Shown here piece by piece: positions 16,058 through 23,758 of a stretch of 64,000 nt of DNA; position 1 is the first letter of the stretch, and each line of letters begins with the position of its first letter. This DNA comes from Mucilaginibacter yixingensis (GTDB lineage: Bacteria; Bacteroidota; Bacteroidia; Sphingobacteriales; Sphingobacteriaceae): contig NZ_CP160205.1 in the NCBI RefSeq assembly GCF_041080815.1, forward strand, positions 1,922,001 to 1,986,000. The letters run 5' to 3'. The notes under the pieces were generated by a model. The model had not been told where the DNA came from and searched no databases. It saw only the letters and a program-made list of their open reading frames with translations. Both the position numbers and the translations under genes were made by a program.

Positions 16058-16507
16058 TTAGATGCTTATGATGTCCTTAAGTATCTCTTTGCATTTTTTG
16101 CGGATAGCGTAATGACGATAGATGCAGACAGGCAAAGGAAATAGACCGAAAAACGCAAGAGAAGATATATCCCGGCTTACAAAAGCAGTAATTCCTGCAA
16201 ATAAAACAAAAGCAATTTCAGCCCAATACTCCACGGCATAAGTTAACTTTAAAATAATTTTCTGTTCTTTAGCGTCGAAACTGATTTTTCCTTTGTGGGT
16301 AAAAAACAGATAGTTGCGATTGCCGTTAGATGGTGTTCGTGTATTTGAAATATCTTCATCACGAACAAAGGCTACCTGGTTGTCCGTTTCTTCGGTAACC
16401 TGGTAGCCCCATTCGTTTAATACAGCATAAATATCATCAATAAGCTCGTCTTTGGTGTATGACGAGGAAAGAAATGAATCTTCAACCGAATACCAAAGTC
16501 GCAGCAT
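16058..16507 (-). CDS. Hypothetical membrane protein
   Basis: 149 residues. A soluble N-terminal half of about 85 residues (YTKDELIDDIYAVLNEWGY) is followed by two membrane helices (roughly 92-110 and 115-132) and a short basic tail. No family recognised. It begins 12 bp after the M20 peptidase stop on the same strand and is probably co-transcribed with it. Confidence 0.6.
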   Translation of the reverse strand: MLRLWYSVEDSFLSSSYTKDELIDDIYAVLNEWGYQVTEETDNQVAFVRDEDISNTRTPSNGNRNYLFFTHKGKISFDAKEQKIILKLTYAVEYWAEIAFVLFAGITAFVSRDISSLAFFGLFPLPVCIYRHYAIRKKCKEILKDIISI

Positions 16508-16518
16508 GTTTCAATGAT

Positions 16519-17892
16519 TTACTTTGCGCTCAGTTCCGCGAAATACTTGTGGAACAGGGGCAGGGTTTCAATGCCTTTATAGTAATTGAAAATATCGTAC
16601 TTCTCATTTGGTGAGTGCAGATTATCGCTATCCAAACCAAAGCCCATCAGTACGGTTTTAATGCCCAGTTCGGCTTCAAATAATGCAACAATAGGGATGC
16701 TGCCACCACCACGGGTTGGGATAGGTGCCTTGCCGAAGGACTCCGTAATAGCTTTCTCGGCTGCGCGGAAAGCTACACTGTCGGTTGGCGTTACCACCGG
16801 TTCGCCGCCGTGGTGCGGGGTTATTTTTACTTTAATATATGGTGGGGCAATGCTTTCAAAATGTTTGGTAAACAGCTCGGTAATCTTATCAGAACTTTGG
16901 TTAGGCACCAAGCGCATAGAGATCTTGGCATTGGCTTTTGACGGCAACACGGTTTTGGCTCCTTCGCCGATGTAACCACCCCAAATGCCGTTTACTTCAA
17001 GGGTAGGGCGGGTGCCGGTACGCTCAATGGTGCTGTAGCCTTTTTCGCCCCAAAGTTCGTTTACGCCAAGGTCGTCTTTGTATTCCTGCTCGTTATAGGG
17101 TGCCTGGTTAATGGCTTTGCGTTCAGCATCAGTCAGGTTAATTACATCATCATAAAAGCCCGGGATGGCAATATGATTGTTTTCATCATGTAACGATGCA
17201 ATCATCTTGGCCAGGATAGTAGCAGGGTTAGCCACCGCACCGCCATATACGCCAGAGTGCAGATCGCGGTTAGGACCGGTTACTTCAACTTCAATGTATG
17301 ACAGGCCACGTAAACCGGTCTCCAACGATGGTGTTTCCATGCTGATCATCGATGTGTCTGAAATCAGCACTACATCAGCTTTCAGCCGTTCTTTATTGGC
17401 TTTTACAAAAATGCCCAGGTTGTTTGAGCCTACTTCTTCCTCGCCTTCAATCATAAATTTAATGTTGCAGGGCAGGGTGTCGGTCTGCATCATCAGTTCA
17501 AAAGCTTTTACGTGCATATAGAACTGACCTTTATCATCGCAGGCGCCGCGGGCAAAAATTTTGCCATCGCGAACAGTTGGTTCAAAAGGAGGGGTGTGCC
17601 ACAGTTCCAGCGGATCTGGCGGTTGTACATCATAGTGACCGTAAACCAAAACGGTAGGTTTTGCCGGATCGATCAACTTTTCGCCATAAACTATTGGATA
17701 ACCTGCAGTTGGACAAACCTCTACATTATCGGCACCGCATTCGCGTAGTTTTTTGGCCACGTATTGGGCGGTGTTGAGTACATCGTCTTTATATTTCGGG
17801 TCGGCGCTTACCGATGGGAAACGTAGCAGTTCAAAAAGCTCATCGAGCAAACGCTGCTTATTGGCATCTATAAATTGCTTAATATGGTCCAT
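16519..17892 (-). CDS. M20-family dipeptidase
   Basis: 457 residues. Dizinc metallopeptidase of the carnosinase/PepV-like branch that cleaves dipeptides in the cytoplasm. Zinc ligands: VLVYGHYDVQPPDP (His and Asp), GACDDKGQ (bridging Asp) and MIEGEEEVGS (catalytic Glu and ligand Glu). A lid domain occupies about residues 190-350 before the catalytic domain resumes (RGGGSIPIV). No signal peptide. A -7-like TATATTTG lies at 17916-17909 on the minus strand, 17 bp upstream of the ATG. Confidence 0.9.
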   Translation of the reverse strand: MDHIKQFIDANKQRLLDELFELLRFPSVSADPKYKDDVLNTAQYVAKKLRECGADNVEVCPTAGYPIVYGEKLIDPAKPTVLVYGHYDVQPPDPLELWHTPPFEPTVRDGKIFARGACDDKGQFYMHVKAFELMMQTDTLPCNIKFMIEGEEEVGSNNLGIFVKANKERLKADVVLISDTSMISMETPSLETGLRGLSYIEVEVTGPNRDLHSGVYGGAVANPATILAKMIASLHDENNHIAIPGFYDDVINLTDAERKAINQAPYNEQEYKDDLGVNELWGEKGYSTIERTGTRPTLEVNGIWGGYIGEGAKTVLPSKANAKISMRLVPNQSSDKITELFTKHFESIAPPYIKVKITPHHGGEPVVTPTDSVAFRAAEKAITESFGKAPIPTRGGGSIPIVALFEAELGIKTVLMGFGLDSDNLHSPNEKYDIFNYYKGIETLPLFHKYFAELSAK

Positions 17893-18152
17893 AACTTTGA
17901 GTTTGTAGCAAATATAAACGATTGTTTTGGGGAATATAGATTGTGGATATTTTTCCTCTATTCGCAGGTTTTCCGTCCCAGTATGTTACTAAAAACATTT
18001 TTAAGCGCCTTAATTTTTAATTAATCAGACACTTACGGGAACATGGAATAATTTTGAGTCAATTGGTACTGAATTTGTACCTGATGTGTAAACACAGATG
18101 CCATTTTATTGTAAATGAATTAGCTAAGGCGTTTTAACTGTGTGGTAAATTG

Positions 18153-18160
18153 TATATTTG
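18153..18160 (+). promoter_or_regulatory. -7 element of the SGNH hydrolase promoter
   Basis: TATATTTG, an exact TAnnTTTG match, preceded 17 bp upstream by TTTT rather than TTTG. It lies 23 bp before the proposed TTG start at 18184 and fits that start. The 290-bp gap before it shows nothing else. Confidence 0.5.
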
Positions 18161-18183
18161 TTCACTCACTCTTGATTTAGACG

Positions 18184-19155
18184 TTGGAAAAGCTTTATAA
18201 AAATTGTCTGCGGGTAGTTTTTTGTTCATGTCTCCTCATGGTTATCTGCCTGACTTCCTGGGCTCAAACGCCTTCATGTAGCGCTGCGTCTAAGTTTTAC
18301 AGTAAAGATAGTATCAACGTAACTGCCTTTGGCGCCAGCACTGTAGCCGGTATAGGTGGCTTTTCTTTTGAAGGATTTTTACAGCAGAATATAGAGAATT
18401 GCTATACAGGTAAAACTGTAACAGTAACAAATAATGGTGTTCCAGGCGAAACCACTACGCAGGGCTTAGTTCGTTTTCCGGCTGCAATACAAGGCCGTAC
18501 CGGTTTTTTATTGATATTGATGGGCGCTAATGATGCCCAGGCAATTGTAAATAAGAAAATGAAGCTCAGTGAGACCGAACGTAATATGCGGTACTATATT
18601 GAGGAGGGAATGAAGCACAATTTGATACCTATTTTGGGTACCATACAGTTTTATAACGATAAGGATAGTCAGTTTTTTCGCGATTGCAATTTGTGGGTGA
18701 AACAAATTAATTCGCTTTATAAGCGTTTGGCCCTGGAGTATCATATTTACCTGGCCGATATTAATTTGGCGTTGGGTAGAAATTTTGCGCTTTATCAGGA
18801 TCTTGTGCACCCCAATGAGCAAGGTTTTAGATTAGTTAGCTTTGTTTGGTTTGACGCAATAAACAGAGCTATTGAGGATAAACTCCTGGTTGTTGGCGTT
18901 AATCAAAATTATCCTAATCCAGTATCGGCAGATGGCAAAACACGTATTGGTTACAGTTTATCGCAAGCCAGCCATGTGCAGATGAAGCTTTATAGTATGT
19001 TAGGCGCTCAGGTAATGCAGTTAGCAGATGAATACCAGGGAGCCGGTTATCATGAAGTTCAGGCTAATTTAACCAACCTTAAGGCCGGTGTATATGTGTA
19101 TGTTTTGCGGGTTGGCGGTCAGCAGTTTAGTAAAAAAATGCTGGTGGTAAAATAA
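18184..19155 (+). CDS. Secreted SGNH/GDSL hydrolase with C-terminal T9SS-type sorting domain
   Basis: 323 residues. A signal peptide (about 1-28, cleavage after TSWAQ) is followed by an SGNH hydrolase: FGASTVAGIGG (block I Ser), NGVPGETT (block II Gly), LLILMGANDAQ (block III Asn) and DLVHPNEQGF (catalytic Asp/His). It should be an esterase or acyl hydrolase acting outside the cell. The last 85 residues (NYPNP, then YSLSQASHVQMKLYSMLG, ending KKMLVVK) are a type A sorting domain for type IX secretion. The start is a TTG; the next ATG would remove most of the signal peptide. Confidence 0.82.
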   Translation: MEKLYKNCLRVVFCSCLLMVICLTSWAQTPSCSAASKFYSKDSINVTAFGASTVAGIGGFSFEGFLQQNIENCYTGKTVTVTNNGVPGETTTQGLVRFPAAIQGRTGFLLILMGANDAQAIVNKKMKLSETERNMRYYIEEGMKHNLIPILGTIQFYNDKDSQFFRDCNLWVKQINSLYKRLALEYHIYLADINLALGRNFALYQDLVHPNEQGFRLVSFVWFDAINRAIEDKLLVVGVNQNYPNPVSADGKTRIGYSLSQASHVQMKLYSMLGAQVMQLADEYQGAGYHEVQANLTNLKAGVYVYVLRVGGQQFSKKMLVVK

Positions 19156-19191
19156 GGCCTACCTGCTTGCCTAAACTTTCTTTCTCTTTTA

Positions 19192-19374
19192 TTAGTCGGC
19201 AGTTGCAATATCGCTATGAAGACTGGCGCCGTTTTGTGCCTGGCTTTTCTCCAAAATAATTCTGTCTGCTTTAACCTGAGTGTTATCGGTTACTTCTGTT
19301 TTGCTGCCTGATAAAGCGAACGTTGCAATGCCTGAAGTTAAGATGATGCCTAAAATTACGACTAACTTTTTCAT
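19192..19374 (-). CDS. 60-residue exported peptide next to the lipoprotein array
   Basis: MKKLVVILGIILTSGIATFA is a signal peptide; the predicted mature part is about 40 residues, polar, ending LHSDIATAD. There is no lipobox Cys. Size, orientation and the final (I/G)xTAD are reminiscent of the array proteins that end GDLGTADGNPNLN, and the spacer upstream contains the same TTTATTGCGGGTAT sequence as the array spacers. It may be a diverged relative or only share transcription. Function unknown. Confidence 0.55.
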   Translation of the reverse strand: MKKLVVILGIILTSGIATFALSGSKTEVTDNTQVKADRIILEKSQAQNGASLHSDIATAD

Positions 19375-19447
19375 GTGATTTTGTATTAGTGTTGTTATTA
19401 GTATCTGGTTAATTGACCTTTTACGGTTTATTTATTGCGGGTATAGA

Positions 19448-19627
19448 TTAGTTCAGGTTTGGGTTACCGTCAGCAGTACCTAAGTCACCTTTTTCATCAG
19501 CAGTACCTAAATCACCTTTAGCGGCAAGTACAGTAGCTTTGTTAGTAGGAGCAACGTTTTCTTTTGTACAAGCGGTGAAAGCTGCAGAACCGAAAGCCAG
19601 GATGGCGATATATATTAACTTTTTCAT
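19448..19627 (-). CDS. Array lipoprotein copy 1 (59 residues)
   Basis: Starts MKKLIYIAILAFGSAAFTAC and continues TKENVAPTNKATVLAAKGDL, ending TADGNPNLN. Residues 1-19 are a lipoprotein signal and Cys20 the predicted lipidated residue (FTAC, a relaxed lipobox). The mature part, 40 residues, holds KGDLGTAD twice. Lys-Glu shortly after the Cys resembles the surface-export signal of Bacteroidota lipoproteins, so it may face outward. Last gene of the array; carries Ile at residue 5 like copy 3. Function unknown. Confidence 0.75.
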   Translation of the reverse strand: MKKLIYIAILAFGSAAFTACTKENVAPTNKATVLAAKGDLGTADEKGDLGTADGNPNLN

Positions 19628-19685
19628 GACGTGTCTTATTTATATGTGTGGTGTAAACTCTTGTTATTTATTGCGGGTATTGTGA

Positions 19686-19865
19686 TTAGTTAAGGTTCGG
19701 GTTACCGTCAGCAGTACCTAAGTCACCTTTTTCGTCAGCAGTACCTAAATCACCTTTAGCGGCAAGTACAGTAGCTTTGTTAGTAGGAGCAACGTTTTCT
19801 TTAGTACAAGCGGTGAAAGCTGCAGAACCGAAAGCCAGGATGGCGATATATAATAATTTTTTCAT
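19686..19865 (-). CDS. Array lipoprotein copy 2 (59 residues)
   Basis: Same protein as copy 1 except Leu at residue 5 (MKKLLYIAIL). Lipobox FTAC, TKENVAPTNK, and two KGDLGTAD repeats followed by GNPNLN. DNA differs from copy 1 at a handful of synonymous sites. Its initiation region AATAAGACACGTCATG lacks an obvious Shine-Dalgarno, as is usual in this phylum. Confidence 0.75.
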   Translation of the reverse strand: MKKLLYIAILAFGSAAFTACTKENVAPTNKATVLAAKGDLGTADEKGDLGTADGNPNLN

Positions 19866-19921
19866 GACGTGTCTTATTTATATGTGTGTTGTAAACTCTT
19901 GTTATTTATTGTGGGTATTGA

Positions 19922-20101
19922 TTAGTTAAGATTCGGGTTACCATCAGCAGTACCTAAGTCACCTTTTTCGTCAGCAGTACCTAAATCACCTTTAGCGGCA
20001 AGTACAGTAGCTTTGTTAGTAGGAGCAACGTTTTCTTTGGTACAAGCGGTGAAAGCTGCAGAACCGAAAGCAAGGATGGCGATATATATTAACTTTTTCA
20101 T
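19922..20101 (-). CDS. Array lipoprotein copy 3 (59 residues)
   Basis: Identical in protein sequence to copy 1, including Ile5, with a few synonymous differences (for example CTT for CTG at Leu10). Together copies 1-2 and 3-4 repeat the Ile5/Leu5 order, which suggests duplication of a two-gene block. Confidence 0.75.
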   Translation of the reverse strand: MKKLIYIAILAFGSAAFTACTKENVAPTNKATVLAAKGDLGTADEKGDLGTADGNPNLN

Positions 20102-20159
20102 GACGTGTCTTATTTATGTGTGTTGTAAACTCTTGTTAGTTATTTATTGCGGGTATTGA

Positions 20160-20339
20160 TTAGTTAAGGTTTGGGTTACCATCAGCAGTACCTAAGTCAC
20201 CTTTTTCGTCAGCAGTACCTAAATCACCTTTAGCGGCAAGTACAGTAGCTTTGTTAGTAGGAGCAACGTTTTCTTTAGTACAAGCGGTGAAAGCTGCAGA
20301 ACCGAAAGCCAGGATGGCGATATATAATAATTTTTTCAT
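20160..20339 (-). CDS. Array lipoprotein copy 4 (59 residues)
   Basis: Same protein as copy 2 (Leu5). The start codon follows ACACGTC as in the other units. The spacer to copy 3 is 58 bp and carries an extra TTAGT compared with the 55-bp spacers. Confidence 0.75.
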   Translation of the reverse strand: MKKLLYIAILAFGSAAFTACTKENVAPTNKATVLAAKGDLGTADEKGDLGTADGNPNLN

Positions 20340-20394
20340 GACGTGTCTTATTTATGTGTGTGTTGTAAGTCTTGTTATTTATTGCGGGTATTGA

Positions 20395-20574
20395 TTAGTT
20401 AAGGTTTGGGTTACCGTCAGCAGTACCTAAGTCACCTTTTTCGTCAGCAGTACCTAAATCACCTTTAGCGGCAAGTACAGTAGCTTTGTTAGTAGGAGCA
20501 ACGTTTTCTTTAGTACAAGCGGTGAAAGCTGCAGAACCGAAAGCCAGGATGGCGATATATAATAATTTTTTCAT
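20395..20574 (-). CDS. Array lipoprotein copy 5 (59 residues)
   Basis: Protein as copy 2. Copies 5 and 6 and their spacers look the same over the full 235-bp unit, implying very recent duplication or gene conversion. Confidence 0.75.
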   Translation of the reverse strand: MKKLLYIAILAFGSAAFTACTKENVAPTNKATVLAAKGDLGTADEKGDLGTADGNPNLN

Positions 20575-20629
20575 GACGTGTCTTATTTATGTGTGTGTTG
20601 TAAGTCTTGTTATTTATTGCGGGTATTGA

Positions 20630-20809
20630 TTAGTTAAGGTTTGGGTTACCGTCAGCAGTACCTAAGTCACCTTTTTCGTCAGCAGTACCTAAATCACCTT
20701 TAGCGGCAAGTACAGTAGCTTTGTTAGTAGGAGCAACGTTTTCTTTAGTACAAGCGGTGAAAGCTGCAGAACCGAAAGCCAGGATGGCGATATATAATAA
20801 TTTTTTCAT
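20630..20809 (-). CDS. Array lipoprotein copy 6 (59 residues)
   Basis: Protein as copy 2 and unit as copy 5. Its spacer to copy 7 differs from the copy 5 spacer by a single base (GTATG for GTGTG). Confidence 0.75.
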   Translation of the reverse strand: MKKLLYIAILAFGSAAFTACTKENVAPTNKATVLAAKGDLGTADEKGDLGTADGNPNLN

Positions 20810-20864
20810 GACGTGTCTTATTTATGTATGTGTTGTAAGTCTTGTTATTTATTGCGGGTATTGA

Positions 20865-21044
20865 TTAGTTAAGGTTTGGGTTACCGTCAGCAGTACCTAA
20901 GTCACCTTTTTCGTCAGCAGTACCTAAGTCGCCTTTTTCAGCAAGGATGGTAGCTTTGTTAGTAGGAGCAACGTTTTCTTTGGTACAAGCAGTAAATGCA
21001 GCGGATGATAAGGCGATAACAGCCAAAATGAATAGCTTTTTCAT
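20865..21044 (-). CDS. Array lipoprotein copy 7, divergent promoter-proximal copy (59 residues)
   Basis: Starts MKKLFILAVIALSSAAFTAC and has ATILAEKGDLG where the others have ATVLAAKGDLG, so its two repeats are perfect EKGDLGTAD units. The first 60 bp differ strongly from the other six copies while the last 120 bp are close. It is preceded by AAAGGAATTATT, a possible ribosome-binding site the others lack. It is first in the transcript and probably the oldest copy or one supplying the shared promoter. Confidence 0.75.
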   Translation of the reverse strand: MKKLFILAVIALSSAAFTACTKENVAPTNKATILAEKGDLGTADEKGDLGTADGNPNLN

Positions 21045-21309
21045 AATAATTCCTTTATAAAATATAAGTTAAAATCCCTTTTGAAACACATGTAAATCCC
21101 CTTGATATAATCTACATAAGTTATTGTTTTATAAACTGTTGTAGCGTTTATCTAAAGAACTTATGCAAATGTATAAATGTTTTTTTATTTAAAAAAAAAT
21201 GTTGAAAAAAAATATTTATATCTTTTTTTGTTTTTTTACGTATACGCTTAATTCAATCAATATTGTTAGATTTATATTTGGTGGCTCACAGTATCTTTCA
21301 ACCCTGTTA
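21045..21309. promoter_or_regulatory. Divergent control region between the lipoprotein array and the TPR sensor
   Basis: 265 bp, strongly AT-rich. On the plus strand TATATTTG (21273-21280) is a -7 element for the sensor gene, 30 bp before its ATG. For the array on the minus strand only a weak TATATTTT (about 21058-21065) lies near the start. No protein-coding frame is convincing, though an in-frame extension of the sensor from 21199 crosses part of it. Confidence 0.5.
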
Positions 21310-22755
21310 ATGAAGATTATTTACTCCATTTGTTTTATTTTCCTGGTAGCTGTTACCCCGTTCTACGCTTTTGGTTTTCAAAATGTTACCCAACAGGATA
21401 CGATGCAGGTTAATAAGCTTAATGCGCAAGCATTTAAGTTAAGACAAACTGACGCAGATCAAACCATAGAAATAGCCACAAGGGCTCTTAATTTAGCAAA
21501 AAAAATGGGCTATGTTACGGGCATAGCAGAGTCTTATCGTACAATAGGCATTGGTTACAGTTATCAATATGATCAGGTTAAGGCTTTTGACTATTATCTG
21601 AATGCGCTCTCGCAATATCAGCAGAGCAACAACAAAACTGGCGAGGCAAAGGTTTACAATAACATTGGCAATTTGTATCGCGATAACGACAATGAAACCG
21701 CTTTAAAATATTTTAAAAAGGCAGACAATCTGGTTTCTAATTTAAATCAGGCCAGTTTGCAGGCGTCTATCTATTTAAATGAAGGCAGTGTTTACCTGCG
21801 TAAGGGGATGTACTATAATGCCTTGTTTTTGTTGGACAAAGCCCGCGTTACTTTTGAAAAACTGGGCGATGAGGCCAATCTGGTTATTGCAGAGCAAAAC
21901 ACTGGCGTGGCATATTTTAAACTTAAAAAGTTTGATACTGCTAAAGATTTGTTGATGCAGGCTCATGATAGTGCACTTAAGCTGGAAATGAGCTCTTCTA
22001 TTGCCGGTATTGACCTTTCTTTAGCATCGTTGTTTATTTCTGCTAATCAATTTGATCAGGCTGAGAAATATATTGGAGAGGGAACCTCTTACTCGCAGAA
22101 CAAAAAGATAAACTTTGATTTTCAGTACACTAACTACGAATTGGAGTTTAAAAGAAAGAATTTTGATAAAGCGCTGTATTACCTTACCAGCATCTATCAT
22201 CAGGACAGTCTTGATCACATGAACGCTGTTTCTGCGCGTATTGATCTGCTGGAGAAAAAACACACACAGGATGTTCAGCTTGCTCAAAATCAGGTTATTA
22301 TGGAGCGGCAGAAAAATACGCGTTACCTGTTTTGGGGGGCCACCACTGCTGCTGTACTGCTCATTATAGTAATTATTTTGCTGGTAGCCAACGTAAAACG
22401 TAAGGCCGAAACCAACAATCGCTTAACCGAGCTTAATGCTGAGGTTTCAAAACAAAAAGATGATCTGGACCGCATTAATCATCACCTGGAGGAAATTATT
22501 GATGAACGCACCAAGGATCTGCAAACCAAGAACAAAAAACTATCCGAATACTCGTCTTATTTATCGCACCAGATACGCGGCCCGATAGCTACGCTGAAAG
22601 GCCTCATGAACCTTGAAAAAGAAGGCCTGGTTGACAAAAATGAATGTATTGCCATGATGGATAAATGCGTGTCAGAAATTGATGAGAAGATCATCGATAT
22701 GAGCGATATGCTGCATGATCCGGGCCGCACCACGGTATCGTCTGACAATTTATAG
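21310..22755 (+). CDS. TPR sensor protein with truncated histidine-kinase domain (no ATPase)
   Basis: 481 residues from the ATG at 21310 (MKIIYSICFIFLVAVTPFYA, signal peptide); the longer frame from 21199 begins upstream of the promoter element. Residues about 30-300 are TPR units (for example YRTIGIGYSYQYDQVKAFDY, AKVYNNIGNLYRDND). One membrane helix follows (FWGATTAAVLLIIVIILLV), then a coiled coil and a DHp-like helix LSHQIRGPIATL with His420 in the phospho-acceptor position. The chain stops 61 residues later with no HATPase domain. It should sense outside the cell and signal to another kinase or partner. It is divergent from the lipoprotein array. Confidence 0.75.
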   Translation: MKIIYSICFIFLVAVTPFYAFGFQNVTQQDTMQVNKLNAQAFKLRQTDADQTIEIATRALNLAKKMGYVTGIAESYRTIGIGYSYQYDQVKAFDYYLNALSQYQQSNNKTGEAKVYNNIGNLYRDNDNETALKYFKKADNLVSNLNQASLQASIYLNEGSVYLRKGMYYNALFLLDKARVTFEKLGDEANLVIAEQNTGVAYFKLKKFDTAKDLLMQAHDSALKLEMSSSIAGIDLSLASLFISANQFDQAEKYIGEGTSYSQNKKINFDFQYTNYELEFKRKNFDKALYYLTSIYHQDSLDHMNAVSARIDLLEKKHTQDVQLAQNQVIMERQKNTRYLFWGATTAAVLLIIVIILLVANVKRKAETNNRLTELNAEVSKQKDDLDRINHHLEEIIDERTKDLQTKNKKLSEYSSYLSHQIRGPIATLKGLMNLEKEGLVDKNECIAMMDKCVSEIDEKIIDMSDMLHDPGRTTVSSDNL

Positions 22756-23040
22756 AGGCCAGCAGGATTGTATGCGGGCTTCCAACAAGCCCAGATACAC
22801 ACAATACATGGCTATCATCTGTAATATCAGCAGGTTTTTATGACTTTTGTAACCACTGGTTTCAAAAGCAAGCTTCTGTTTACCAGTGGTTACAAAATAT
22901 CGTACCTCTCCCTTTTTAGGGCTGAATTTAGATTTGACAAGATCAATAACCCTAACTTTAAGTTTAGTGCGCGGATCATGTATGGTTCCATGATTAGCGT
23001 TGCCGTTACCTCCAATTGATATAAAATAGTTAGGCTGCAT
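22750..23040 (-). CDS. Hypothetical protein, 96 residues
   Basis: From the ATG at 23040: MQPNYFISIGGNGNANHGTI, then a basic middle part with LKVRVIDLVKSKFSPKKGEV and a hydrophobic C-terminal helix (LLILQMIAMYCVYLGLLEA). It overlaps the sensor gene by 6 bp in convergent orientation. The coding region contains a perfect 16-bp inverted repeat (22845-22897). No family recognised; the reading frame may be real but the evidence is moderate. Confidence 0.45.
   Translation of the reverse strand: MQPNYFISIGGNGNANHGTIHDPRTKLKVRVIDLVKSKFSPKKGEVRYFVTTGKQKLAFETSGYKSHKNLLILQMIAMYCVYLGLLEARIQSCWPL
22845..22897. repeat. Perfect 16-bp inverted repeat
   Basis: TTTTGTAACCACTGGT (22845-22860) and ACCAGTGGTTACAAAA (22882-22897) with a 21-base loop, 90 bp after the stop of the sensor. 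It could terminate the sensor transcript, since the right arm ends in AAAA and the left begins TTTT, giving U-runs on either strand only weakly. It lies within a minus-strand frame. Confidence 0.7.
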
Positions 23041-23204
23041 GTTTTCCCTCCAGTTTTTGTAAGGTAAAGAATACAATTATTGCACCATTACTATTTTATA
23101 ACGATTAAATGCTAGGTTTTATACGGTTTGGGAGTATTAATTTACTATTAGTACTAAAGATTTAGTACTGGTTAATTTGTTGTAGCGTAAATCTGTAGCT
23201 TTTA

Positions 23205-23570
23205 TTAAACAGCTACGCGCGATTTGCCACGTAATTCCTCATATAAGCCAATTACCTTGCGTTGTAGCTCTACAATCTGGCTTTCACAATCATTTAGCTT
23301 GCGTTGGGCATCGTTAAGATGTACAGATTGATATTCGTCCTGGCCCTCCTCAAAGGTAAGTAGCTGCACAAGGCTCAAATTGAAAATATCTGCCACCTGC
23401 TGCAGGCGCGATAAGTTAATGTCGGTAATGCCGGTTTCAATTTTAGAAAATGCTGGAATAGAAATACCCAGTTTGCCGGCTACATCTTCCTGGCTCCAGC
23501 CATATTGGTGGCGCACTGCACGGATGCTTTTGCCAACCGCTCTGTTTGATTGGGTTTTTACACTGCTCAT
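23205..23570 (-). CDS. XRE-family transcriptional regulator
   Basis: 121 residues. Residues 12-70 form a Cro/C1-type helix-turn-helix: IRAVRHQYGWSQEDVAGKLG then ISIPAFSKIETGITDINLSR. The C-terminal part (about 80-115) is a coiled coil (QRKLNDCESQIVELQRKVIG) likely used for dimerisation. Target unknown; its nearest neighbours are the hypothetical gene and the lipoprotein/sensor locus. A TATATTTG -7 box is at 23719-23712 on the minus strand. Confidence 0.88.
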   Translation of the reverse strand: MSSVKTQSNRAVGKSIRAVRHQYGWSQEDVAGKLGISIPAFSKIETGITDINLSRLQQVADIFNLSLVQLLTFEEGQDEYQSVHLNDAQRKLNDCESQIVELQRKVIGLYEELRGKSRVAV

Positions 23571-23758
23571 TGTATCAATAATTTAAATTGTGGTTATTAA
23601 CCCTATCCAAACGTTGTGCCACTAGCTAAAAAGGGGATTTTAACCAACAGCACGGGTACTTAATCAATGGGCAGTGTAGAAAGCGGGGAAATTAATTCCC
23701 GGTTTATATATCAAATATAATACTTAAGCTGACATCCTGGTAGTATTTCGGGGAAAAA

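Larger units (their letters stand above)
19431..21044 (-). repeat. Tandem array of seven about 236-bp units, each one lipoprotein gene plus spacer
   Basis: Seven head-to-tail units with start codons at 19627, 19865, 20101, 20339, 20574, 20809 and 21044; spacings are 238, 236, 238, 235, 235 and 235 bp. Each unit holds a 180-bp gene and a 55-58 bp spacer containing TTATTTATTGCGGGTATTG and ACACGTC just before the ATG. Six units are almost identical; the promoter-proximal one (20865-21044) differs clearly in its first 60 bp. No terminator is visible inside, so the array can be one transcript. Confidence 0.9.

Noticed and set aside
19448..21044. CRISPR-like array because of the regular 236-bp period
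   Set aside because: The repeated unit is a full gene plus spacer with conserved reading frame; there are no short direct repeats with unique spacers and no cas genes.
19448..21044. Ribosomal peptide (graspetide-like) precursors
   Set aside because: Thr, Lys, Asp and Glu repeats are present, but each has a lipoprotein signal and no ATP-grasp or other modifying enzyme is nearby.
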